From Lacipirellula limnantheis (GTDB taxonomy: Bacteria; Planctomycetota; Planctomycetia; Pirellulales; Lacipirellulaceae): DNA of 64,000 nucleotides. The notes under the pieces were generated by a model. That model was not told the origin of the DNA, searched no databases, and worked only from the letters and a program-made list of their open reading frames with translations. Each line of letters begins with the position of its first letter. The first letter of the stretch is position 1. A program made the translations under genes and the position numbers. This document shows positions 57,076-64,000 of this stretch, piece after piece. The stretch is taken from NCBI RefSeq assembly GCF_007746075.1, contig NZ_CP036339.1:6005829-6069828 (forward strand), read 5' to 3'.

Positions 57076-57297
57076 CAGCGGTGGTCGCCTGGACGGCGTT
57101 CAGAACCACTTGCTGCGCCTAACGAAATAGAGAATTAAAGAAACGAAATCTTCTGACTGCTAACGCGAGAAAATTGTCATCGCTGCGCCGCGCTAACTCG
57201 ATGGTCGAGAAGCGGGCCGAACGTGTTCCACGTTGAGATGTCGTACCCGGCAAGCGAGTGGCCGCCTGCAAAGCACCATCCCGGTGGAATGCCAACG

Positions 57298-58140
57298 TCA
57301 CCCAAGTTCGGAGGCCGCACCGAACTGCCTCGCGAACGGGCCAATCATCCGCAGGTCGTCCGACCAGTCGGTCACGGCGAAGATTACCCCGGCGAACGCA
57401 CCACGAAACGGCCCATCGAGCGCCTCGCGAAACAGTCCGGCGATCATCTCCCCGTCGTTGCCGAACGCTCCGCATCCCCAGGCCCCCAGGACATACGCAT
57501 CGTGCCCATGGGCGAGCCCCAGCGTCAGGATACGGTGGATCCGCGAGCGCATGGCCGCCTCGATCTGATCGCGACTATCGGGAGGCAGTCGTGCGGCCTG
57601 CACCGCGGCGCACGTGACCATGCTGACGGCGTAGGGTTCGTCGAGCAGCCGACGGTCGTCGCCGCGAAACACTGGAACGTCGGGTGAGTAGATGGCGTAA
57701 TCCGAGGCGAACGGCGTGTACGCCGCCTTATGAAACGGGTACATCGGTTGGTCGACCAGGCAGGCGTAGAGGGCGGACGACCGCGCCAGATACTCTTCCT
57801 GGGCCCGCGCGCCGGTCAGGAATCCGCCGCCGGGGTGCGTCGGCGCCGCGAAATTGAGCGCGACGACGCGCCGGCCCTGCGCTAGCAGCGACTGCGCCGC
57901 GGCGAGCGTGGTGTCGTTGACCACGAAAATCTTGGTGGCGAGGCGTCCTGTCGTCGTTGGAGGCAGAAGCTGGTCGGGAGGATAGGCGAGCGTCCACTCA
58001 CGAGCCCGCGCGATCTGGTCGCGAAGGTCGACCCATTCGCCCGCAGGGGACCGGTAACCGCCTTGGTCGACGATGGTCACCGCCTCGCGACTAAGTTCGG
58101 CCGCTGTCCTGCGTGAGATTTTCAGATCGGCGGCGGGCAT
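57298..58140 (-). CDS. Bacterial-type poly(ADP-ribose) glycohydrolase-like protein (TIGR02452/DUF2263)
   Basis: 280 aa. A macro-domain-type fold with the PARG signature: HPGGGFLTGARAQEEYLARS has the GGG loop at residues 104-106 and the catalytic QEE at 114-116. N-terminal KISRRTAAELSREAVTIVDQ and C-terminal HDAYVLGAWGCGAFGND agree with the TIGR02452 family. Members remove ADP-ribose polymers or act on ADP-ribosylated targets; some are carried by phages or defence islands. It is divergent from the HEPN gene at 58358 across a 217-bp gap. Confidence 0.9.
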   Translation of the reverse strand: MPAADLKISRRTAAELSREAVTIVDQGGYRSPAGEWVDLRDQIARAREWTLAYPPDQLLPPTTTGRLATKIFVVNDTTLAAAQSLLAQGRRVVALNFAAPTHPGGGFLTGARAQEEYLARSSALYACLVDQPMYPFHKAAYTPFASDYAIYSPDVPVFRGDDRRLLDEPYAVSMVTCAAVQAARLPPDSRDQIEAAMRSRIHRILTLGLAHGHDAYVLGAWGCGAFGNDGEMIAGLFREALDGPFRGAFAGVIFAVTDWSDDLRMIGPFARQFGAASELG

Positions 58141-58357
58141 GGGCTTGTTCCATCGTGTCGCAGGTTGAAACGCTTATCATCGGGCGACGTTGCGCAAGCG
58201 GCAAGTCAACGCAGCTGAAAAGGCCTTCCTAAGTCGCCGGTTTAGCTGGCCTGAGGTTTCATAAAATCCATGGCGCTCAGGGGAGATCGTCGAGTCGGCC
58301 AGTTACAATGAAGGCCGCCGTTTGATTTGCCGGCTCCTCGCATGTGCGGAGACTTCC

Positions 58358-59065
58358 ATGCCGCCAGGCCATGCCAGCGACTCCAGGTCGCCGATCCCAA
58401 CCGCCGACGACGTCACTGTGCACGCCCTGCGGCGGCGCTGGAAGCCGCATAAGGAGCGTCTCGTTCGTCAGCAGGAAGACCATCCGACCAATATTCGCAT
58501 CCACCGGGCATGCAGCTGGCTCCAGCGCGTGGAAGCCAATCGCGACGATCTCGACGGCGTCCTGCTGGCCCAATGGATTGCCTTCAATGCGTTGTACGGT
58601 CAATGGGATGGCGTTAAACGGCAGTCACTGCCCGATCGCGAGTCCTGGCGGCAGTTCTTGGACAGGATCTTGAAACTCGACGTCGACCAGCTTGTGGTCA
58701 GCGTCCTGCAGGACCACAAGCGACTGGTCGTGTCCCTGTTGGAAGACCCCTTCCTGAGCCAACACTTTTGGCGCGAACCGTCGTCTCCGCGAAGCGGCCG
58801 CGATCGAAGCATCGCTTACCGCGCTGGGACGTGGTACTTGGAAGGGCGATGGACCATGATTCTCGACGAGGTGCTCGATCGCATCTATCTGCTCCGCTGC
58901 CAATTGATGCATGGCGCCGCCACTTGCGGCGGGAAGCTCAACCGCACCGCGCTGCGCCGCGCGTCGGTGATGATGGGGCATGTCCTGCCGGCGGTCGTCG
59001 CCGTGCTCGCTGACCGCGGCGCGGACGAAGACTGGGGTGCGCTCTGCTATCCGCCGCGCGGATGA
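58358..59065 (+). CDS. HEPN-domain protein, putative RNase
   Basis: 235 aa from the ATG at 58358 with GGAG six bases upstream; a longer in-frame TTG start exists. All-helical protein. RIHRACSWLQRVE, GVLLAQWIAFNALYGQW and VLDRIYLLRCQLMHGAATCG match a known but uncharacterised HEPN family. RCQLMH is the R-x4-H catalytic motif of HEPN ribonucleases, usually preceded by a polar residue, here Leu-Leu. The ending DWGALCYPP is also conserved in the family. No antitoxin nucleotidyltransferase (MNT) lies next to it. A defence or toxin role is inferred only from family and neighbours. Confidence 0.8.
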   Translation: MPPGHASDSRSPIPTADDVTVHALRRRWKPHKERLVRQQEDHPTNIRIHRACSWLQRVEANRDDLDGVLLAQWIAFNALYGQWDGVKRQSLPDRESWRQFLDRILKLDVDQLVVSVLQDHKRLVVSLLEDPFLSQHFWREPSSPRSGRDRSIAYRAGTWYLEGRWTMILDEVLDRIYLLRCQLMHGAATCGGKLNRTALRRASVMMGHVLPAVVAVLADRGADEDWGALCYPPRG

Positions 59066-59148
59066 GGGAATGCGGCGCCCGCGCTGGCCGTTTCCGGATG
59101 AGCAATGTGGCGTTAAAGCGAACTTGGCACTGAACGTCAACTCTATTC

Positions 59149-60636
59149 ATGATGGCCATCACGCTTGAGGAGCTACTACGGCGGGCGACGGCAGGGCGGG
59201 AGCTGAACTCCGTCGAGCCCTTTCGCCCCTCCTGGTTCTACAATCTGCTGGAAGATCCGTTTTGGATCTGGTGCCATTATCACGCTCCCGCCGCTGAGAA
59301 ACTCGATGAGACGACGTTGTTCGATCGCTATCGAATGGCCCAAGGCGTGGTGTGGGAGGAAAAGTACGTCGCGGCGGAGTTTCCGGCCGCATTTAGAATT
59401 GAAGCGGCCTGGGGCGTCGAGGCGTTGCGCGACACGTTGGCGGCGATGCTTCGCGGCGAGCGAGTCATCCACGGCGGGGCCCTATGGCGGTTGGGCGAAG
59501 AGATCTGCGGCAAGGCGGACCTCCTAATTCGCTGCGACGGCGGGTCTTCGGACCTCGGCGCCTTCCACTACACCGTCCAAGAAGTCAAGAATTCTGCGAC
59601 CGTCAAACAGTGCCATCAACTCCAGGCGACGGCCTACTCATGGATGCTCGGCGCGCTCCAGGGACGCCTGCCGGCGACGGCGGAGGTCGTCCTTCGCGAA
59701 GGGGCGGGCAGCGCGACGACATTGACGGCCGACTTCATTGCCGAGTTTCAGCGGCAACTCGGCCTGTGGCGCGAGATTCGCGACGGGGCGAACTGCCCCG
59801 AACCGTTGGCCTACTCGTCAACGATTAGTCCCTGGAGACAATACGCCAATCAGCGCATCGTCGCCCGAGGCGACTTGTCGCTCCTTCCGGGCGTCAAGCA
59901 AGCGACGGCCTGTCAGTGGCGCGAACGCGGCTTACTGTCGCTGGTGGAGTTGGTGCGGCTCGGCCAAGCTGCATGCTGTGCTGAATTGGGCGACGATCAC
60001 GCGTACTATCACGCCCTGGCGTACCAGCGGCAATGTCCAGTCTTCCGCTACGGCGACAGGGCTCGAATCTCGCGTCGGCCGCGACTGGTCTATTTCGACG
60101 TGGAGGATCTCACGTTCGCCGATCCCCCGCTGGTCACCCGTCCCCATACTTACATGCTGGGCGTAGCAACTCCCGAAGGAGACAGCCACATTTGGACCGC
60201 CCGCGGCCAAGACGACGAGCCGCGGATGTGGAACGAGTTTCTCGACTGGCTGGGCAACCCTCGCGACGTCGCCCTCTACTGCTGGACGATGTACGAGGCG
60301 AGGAAAATGGAACAGGCCGCTGCGGCCCACCCCCAGTTGAAAAGTCGGCTGCAGACGGCCGCCGCGGCGCTGGTGGATCTCAAGGAAGAAATCAAGCATC
60401 GGCCGTATTTCCCCGTCCCGAGCTATTCAATCAAGGCGGTCGCGCCGGTCTGCGGCTTCCGGTGGAGCCAGGACGACGTCGATGGTCAGTCCGCCCAGCT
60501 CATATATCTGGAGTGGCTTCGGTCGGGCGACGATGCGTTGATTGAACGCGTCCAGCAGTACAATCGCGAAGACGTCCTGGCGATGGTGGCCGTCGATCGC
60601 GTGGTCACGGCAATGAGCGAAAATGCCACCGACTAA
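59149..60636 (+). CDS. TM0106-type nuclease: RecB-like PD-(D/E)XK domain plus RNase-H-like exonuclease domain
   Basis: 495 aa; adjacent ATGs at 59149 and 59152. The N-terminal half is a RecB-family nuclease with CGKADLLIRCD (catalytic Asp), YTVQEVKNSATVKQCH (E-x-K) and QLQATAYSWML (Q-x-x-x-Y). A central region carries a helix-hairpin-helix-like LLPGVKQATACQWRERGLLS. The C-terminal half is a YprB/RNase_H_2-like DEDD exonuclease: LVYFDVEDLTF (D-x-E) and QYNREDVLAMVAV (final Asp). Both active sites look intact. Some relatives have an Fe-S cluster Cys set; here only scattered Cys are seen. Likely a DNA-end or R-loop processing enzyme; role unknown. Confidence 0.87.
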   Translation: MMAITLEELLRRATAGRELNSVEPFRPSWFYNLLEDPFWIWCHYHAPAAEKLDETTLFDRYRMAQGVVWEEKYVAAEFPAAFRIEAAWGVEALRDTLAAMLRGERVIHGGALWRLGEEICGKADLLIRCDGGSSDLGAFHYTVQEVKNSATVKQCHQLQATAYSWMLGALQGRLPATAEVVLREGAGSATTLTADFIAEFQRQLGLWREIRDGANCPEPLAYSSTISPWRQYANQRIVARGDLSLLPGVKQATACQWRERGLLSLVELVRLGQAACCAELGDDHAYYHALAYQRQCPVFRYGDRARISRRPRLVYFDVEDLTFADPPLVTRPHTYMLGVATPEGDSHIWTARGQDDEPRMWNEFLDWLGNPRDVALYCWTMYEARKMEQAAAAHPQLKSRLQTAAAALVDLKEEIKHRPYFPVPSYSIKAVAPVCGFRWSQDDVDGQSAQLIYLEWLRSGDDALIERVQQYNREDVLAMVAVDRVVTAMSENATD

Positions 60637-60844
60637 CGAAACCGACGATTGGCTCGGGGCACGGCGCGCTCTCGATGGTCGTACGCCGCTGCCTCTCGCG
60701 GCGATGAGCGGAAACGTTAACTTGGTTGAGATTACTCTGGAGTGCGAACCCGACGGCAGCCTGCGCGACTGCGATGGTGCGACTTCGCACCAACTTGCCA
60801 CCGAGCAAGGCAAGGCGCTGATCGCCGCTCTAGTCAACGGGGAC
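60623..60844 (+). pseudogene. Ankyrin-repeat fragment, in frame with the following deacetylase
   Basis: The ATG at 60623 overlaps the nuclease stop. The frame reads DGRTPLPLAAMSGNVNLVEI then DCDGATSHQLATEQGKALIA, two ankyrin-type units (G-x-TPL-x-LAA-x-x-GN; DG-x-T-x-x-x-LA-x-x-x-G). It stays open into the deacetylase signal peptide at 60944. It is either a short gene whose stop was lost or a leftover fragment. Confidence 0.55.
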
Positions 60845-60943
60845 AACTTGCCCAGCCACATCAACAATCCGGGCGTGGATCTGTTCCAGGCTCAAGCCAT
60901 CCGGGGATTCCCGGCTTCTCCAATTCGCCCTGGAATACTCCCC

Positions 60944-62698
60944 ATGACCCATCGAGTTGCCGTCTGCGTCATAGCTTTCATGGCAGGGTGGTCAATGGCT
61001 CTGCCGGCGACCCACGGCCTGGAGCCTATTCCCGACAAGCTCGTGGTGCTCACCTTCGACGACTCAGCGAAGTCCCACTTCACCAACGTCCGGCCCGTAC
61101 TCAAGCGATACGGCTTCGGCGCCACGTTCTTCGTCACCGAGGGATTCGATTTTCCCACGAACAAGACCGACTACATGACCTGGCAGGAGATCGCCGCGCT
61201 CGATCGCGACGGATTCGAAATCGGCAATCACACACGCGATCACTTGGGGGTCGCCGACGACACCGTCGACCAGTTGGAAGAACAGATCGAAGCGATCAAT
61301 CGCCAATGCGAAGCTCACGGCATTCCCCGAACCACGAGTTTCGCATATCCGGGCAACTCGCTGGCGCCCGCCGCCCTGCCCATTCTCCAGAAACTGGGGA
61401 TCCGTTTTGCCCGCCGCGGCGGTGCGCCCGAGTACGATTGTCGCGAGGGACGCGGCTTCGCCTATGAACCGGGCCTCGATCACCCGCTGCTGATTCCCTC
61501 GGCAGGCGATGCGCGGCCCGCATGGACGCTCGACGATTTCATCGCCGCGGTCGAACAAGCGCGCTATCAACGCGTCGCCGTGCTGCAGTTCCATGGCGTT
61601 CCCGATACGGCGCACAATTGGGTCGACTCGTCGCCCCGGCAATTCGACGCCTACATGAATTACCTGGCCAAGAACAATTACACCGTGATCGCAGTGCGAG
61701 ATTTGGCGCGGTATATCGACCCCGACGTGGTCCCCTCCAATCCACAACAAATCATTGAAGATCGCCGGCAGTCCATGGCCCGGCATGTTTCCCGGAACAA
61801 CTTTCGCCGACCAGTCGCCGACGATGAACTCCGCTATTGGCTTGAGAACATGATCGTAGATCATGGGTTTACCGACGTCGAAGCAGCGGCCGCCACAGGT
61901 CTGTCGACCGCCGACGTGACGGCAGCCGTCGGCCGGCTCTCGATTCCACATCGCGACCAAACGACAGCTTCCCGCACCTTGTCTGCCATCAAGGTGCGGC
62001 CCTATCCCGGTGGCCGCCACCCGCGCATCGGTTTCCTCGATGGGGCCATACGGCCGCAGCGCGAAACGAAGTTCAGCGCATTCCTACCCTGGGACCCGAC
62101 GCAATACGTCGTGGTCGACGTCCCGGAGGCGCTCTGGGCGCAGCAGGGCGACGCCCGCGAACTTTTGTATTTGGCCCATACTCACGTACCGACGCGGTGG
62201 TCGCGAGAAGGGGTCGCGCTTGAGCCGCTTGAGTGGACTCGTCGTGACGACGGCTCGCTCGAAATTGAGCGCCGTCTGCCGAATCAAGTCGTCTTCGGCG
62301 CCTCCGTCGTTCCGCAACGCGATCATGTAAGGATGGAGCTTTGGATCGTCAACGGCACGTCCGAGACGTTACGGGGATTGGTCGTGCAAAACTGCGTGAT
62401 GCTCAAAGGGGCGCGCGACTTCAACGCCATGACAAACGACAACAAGTTGTTTGAGAGCCCCTTCGCCGCTTGTCGCACCGCCGATTCCAATCGGTGGATC
62501 ATTACCGCCTGGGAGCAGTGCGTACGTCCGTGGGGCAATGCGCCCTGCCCCTGCCTCCACAGCGATCCTCAATTCCCCGACTGCGATCCCGGCGAAACGC
62601 AACGGCTTCGCGGCTGGCTCAGTTTCTACGAGGGAACTGACATCGAGTCCGAACTTCGACGCATCAAGAGCGTCAGCTGGCTTCGGCAGGTTGACTAA
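60944..62698 (+). CDS. Secreted polysaccharide deacetylase (NodB domain) with C-terminal domain of unknown function
   Basis: 584 aa from the ATG at 60944, which directly starts a signal peptide (RVAVCVIAFMAGWSMALP). The NodB domain (about 30-260) shows LVVLTFDDSAKSHF (motif 1 with catalytic and metal Asp), EIGNHTRDHLG (motif 2, H-x3-H metal ligands), FAYPGN (motif 3) and VLQFHGVPD (motif 5 His). From about residue 330 to the end lies an uncharacterised beta-rich domain containing PWDPTQYVVVDVPEALW and the Cys-rich CPCLHSDPQFPDC. It removes N- or O-acetyl groups from a glycan; the target is unknown. The frame is open upstream into the ankyrin fragment. Confidence 0.88.
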   Translation: MTHRVAVCVIAFMAGWSMALPATHGLEPIPDKLVVLTFDDSAKSHFTNVRPVLKRYGFGATFFVTEGFDFPTNKTDYMTWQEIAALDRDGFEIGNHTRDHLGVADDTVDQLEEQIEAINRQCEAHGIPRTTSFAYPGNSLAPAALPILQKLGIRFARRGGAPEYDCREGRGFAYEPGLDHPLLIPSAGDARPAWTLDDFIAAVEQARYQRVAVLQFHGVPDTAHNWVDSSPRQFDAYMNYLAKNNYTVIAVRDLARYIDPDVVPSNPQQIIEDRRQSMARHVSRNNFRRPVADDELRYWLENMIVDHGFTDVEAAAATGLSTADVTAAVGRLSIPHRDQTTASRTLSAIKVRPYPGGRHPRIGFLDGAIRPQRETKFSAFLPWDPTQYVVVDVPEALWAQQGDARELLYLAHTHVPTRWSREGVALEPLEWTRRDDGSLEIERRLPNQVVFGASVVPQRDHVRMELWIVNGTSETLRGLVVQNCVMLKGARDFNAMTNDNKLFESPFAACRTADSNRWIITAWEQCVRPWGNAPCPCLHSDPQFPDCDPGETQRLRGWLSFYEGTDIESELRRIKSVSWLRQVD

Positions 62699-63034
62699 TC
62701 GCTGTCGACAACTGGGTCGTCAACCAATTCGACCGCCGGCAGCTGCGTCCACGCCCGCCAAATGCATTCCCGCGCCGGCGGTTAAAATGCGGTGTTGAGA
62801 GTCTGGACGCTTATCACGACCGATCGTTCCTGGACTTGCGTCGCCCTTTTCATGACGTACTACATTCTTCAGCAAACGGTCGGAGACTCCTGGCCACAGA
62901 CAATCGTATTCGCCGTCGCCGTTTTCCCCAGCGGGAGTCGAGATAGAGGTTGCTCCTGTGACGAACCCGTCAGTTGAAATCTGAAAACGTCCGGTGGTGG
63001 CGTTGTAGAGCTTCCGCACGAACTTGTCGCATGA
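62699..63034. other. Intergenic region without supported gene
   Basis: A minus-strand frame (62720-63019) is open but unrecognised and has no ribosome-binding site. Confidence 0.4.
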
Positions 63035-63073
63035 GCGACTAAGTTACCGATCGCTTTGCGCACGGGAGCCGGC
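63035..63073 (+). repeat. Dispersed 39-bp repeat, copy B
   Basis: Begins GCGACTAAGTTACCGATCGC and ends GAGCCGGC; 33 of 39 positions agree with copy A at 28136-28174. Non-coding. Confidence 0.55.
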
Positions 63074-63217
63074 TACCGCTAAATCCAGTGCCGTTTGGCG
63101 GCATGAATGCTTGGGGAGCTTAACGCCCAGCCCTCAGTGAAGAGGCTTCTGCGACGGCGTCCAGTGCGTATCGCACGGGTGCCGCACGGACTTGCTCTCT
63201 GCTTTTTCAGCTCTCGC

Positions 63218-63262
63218 CTGTCGCGAGGGCGGTTGTGTACCTCACACGACCGCCCTCGACAG
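63218..63262. promoter_or_regulatory. Very strong leader hairpin upstream of the sigma-like gene
   Basis: CTGTC (63218) pairs with GACAG (63258). After a 2-base bulge, GAGGGCGGTTGTGT (63225-63238) pairs with ACACGACCGCCCTC (63244-63257) through 14 bp with one G.U, around the 5-nt loop ACCTC. No T run follows, so it is more likely a leader or RNA-stability element than a terminator. The start codon follows 28 bases later. Confidence 0.6.
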
Positions 63263-63290
63263 GGGCGGTCCCTTTGGAAAGGAACGTCCC

Positions 63291-63893
63291 ATGAACTGCT
63301 CACCGATCGTCGCTGCTGATGACGCCCCTCCCCTCCCCTGGCAAGCCTCGTTCGTCCAGATGCTGCCGACGATCCGGCGCTACGCACGAATCGCCTTCCG
63401 TGAACTGGCCCCCGAAGAACGCGAAGAGGCGATCCAAACGGTCATCGCTTCGGCTGCGGTCGCCTATGCCGGGCTGGCGCAGTCAGGGCGAGCGAAGCTC
63501 GGCTACGCCACGCCGTTGGCCCGTTACGGCGTGCGGCGCTATCGATCCGGGCGATTGACCGGAAGTCGTGACAATGCGGCGGACGTCGGCTCGGTGAAAT
63601 GCCGGCTGCGCGGCTGCCGCACCGAACCGATCGACTCGATCGCCCAGTCCATTAGCGACTACCGACGGGCAAGTCCCGCGGAGATGGCGGCGCTGCGGAT
63701 TGACTTCAGCCAGTGGTACGGTTCGCTCTCCCGTCGTGATCAGCGCGTGGTCCACGCGCTGGCGCAGGGGGAACGGACGAGCGCCGTCGCGGAGCTCTGT
63801 CGGCTGACCGCCGGACGAGTCAGCCAGCTGTGGCGCGAGCTCCACGACAGCTGGCGGCTGTTCGTGGGAGATGCGGCTCCGAGTCCGTGCTAG
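63291..63893 (+). CDS. Sigma-factor-like helix-turn-helix protein
   Basis: 200 aa; AAAGGA upstream of the ATG. The N-terminal part (MLPTIRRYARIAFRELAPEE) resembles region 2 of sigma-70-type proteins. The C-terminal part (FSQWYGSLSRRDQRVVHALA, then GERTSAVAELCRLTAGRVSQ and LWRELHDSW) is a region-4-type helix-turn-helix. The middle (GVRRYRSGRLTGSRDNAADV) is as in a planctomycete family often seen on mobile DNA. It lacks the clear promoter-recognition motifs of ECF factors, so function as a true sigma factor is uncertain. Confidence 0.75.
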   Translation: MNCSPIVAADDAPPLPWQASFVQMLPTIRRYARIAFRELAPEEREEAIQTVIASAAVAYAGLAQSGRAKLGYATPLARYGVRRYRSGRLTGSRDNAADVGSVKCRLRGCRTEPIDSIAQSISDYRRASPAEMAALRIDFSQWYGSLSRRDQRVVHALAQGERTSAVAELCRLTAGRVSQLWRELHDSWRLFVGDAAPSPC

Positions 63894-63910
63894 AGCGCGC
63901 GGGAGAGCTG

Positions 63911-63940
63911 CCAGCGCCGGGGCGCGCGCTCTGGCGCTGG
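63911..63940. terminator. GC-rich hairpin after the sigma-like gene
   Basis: CCAGCGCC (63911-63918) pairs with GGCGCTGG (63933-63940), with a GC-rich 14-nt loop that can pair further. No T tract follows, so termination is only possible. Confidence 0.4.
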
Positions 63941-64000
63941 CGGCCGCCCTGCCCTCTCCTGAAGAGCAAGGGGGGCTTTGCTTAGCTATCAGCGACGAGG

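Noticed and set aside
63079..63387. Minus-strand ORF across the leader hairpin
   Set aside because: It is antisense to the sigma-like gene start and is produced by the palindrome; no similarity.

Overview
The window looks like chromosomal DNA of a planctomycete, probably of the Pirellulales group. The grounds are a high GC content, surface proteins ending in dockerin-like repeats plus PEP-CTERM sorting tails, a DUF1080 secreted protein, a YncE-type propeller fused to a phosphoesterase, a DUF5722 protein, and many family members typical of that phylum. This assignment is inference from gene content; no rRNA is present.

Left part (1-11357): a tight, same-strand metabolic block. It holds meaB (cut by the window edge), the catalytic large subunit of methylmalonyl-CoA mutase, methylmalonyl-CoA epimerase, an acyl-CoA:carboxylate CoA-transferase, the 5S and 12S carboxyltransferase subunits, a small MmdE-like subunit, a biotin carrier protein, and finally pyruvate phosphate dikinase. 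Together these make an almost complete Wood-Werkman (methylmalonyl-CoA/transcarboxylase) cycle linking succinyl-CoA, propionyl-CoA, oxaloacetate and pyruvate/PEP.

Middle-left (11358-30860): an accessory zone. It contains transposase remnants (two IS3-like, two IS66-like, one IS21-like), a divergent tRNA-Glu(CUC)-like gene, secreted and surface proteins (DUF1080, a 1066-aa PEP-CTERM/dockerin protein, a three-PDZ protein, YncE-phosphoesterase), a zinc metallopeptidase, a decayed SDR/FAD-oxidoreductase/membrane-protein cluster, a fatty-acid desaturase and a frameshifted glycine-zipper/lysine-rich protein.

Middle (31123-42300): an Abhydrolase_9 membrane protein; a GAP-family membrane protein gene split by a complete IS3-family (IS407-group) element with terminal repeats, a 4-bp target duplication and a canonical -1 slippery heptamer; a TetR regulator; a decayed MddA-like methyltransferase; and two AbgT transporters around an M20 peptidase and a ThrE-type exporter.

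43092-43921: two tandem integron-type gene cassettes. Each carries an attC site with bulged-base imperfect palindromes. In each, the R-double-prime box is the exact reverse complement of the R-prime box at that cassette's own left boundary, which is the circular-cassette signature. An attI-like core site stands in front, and no integrase is visible in the window.

Right part (44371-64000): a lower-GC SBBP-repeat PEP-CTERM protein, a DUF5722 protein, ecotin, remnants of surface-protein and amidohydrolase genes, a PadR regulator with its membrane partner and a palindromic operator candidate, an SRAP/HMCES-family abasic-site protein, S1/P1 nuclease, a structured non-coding stretch behind a 45-codon ORF, a TadG-like vWA protein, then a PARG-type ADP-ribose glycohydrolase next to a HEPN protein and a TM0106-type RecB/RNase-H-like nuclease. 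A polysaccharide deacetylase and a sigma-like DNA-binding protein preceded by a very strong hairpin close the window. No CRISPR array or rRNA was seen.
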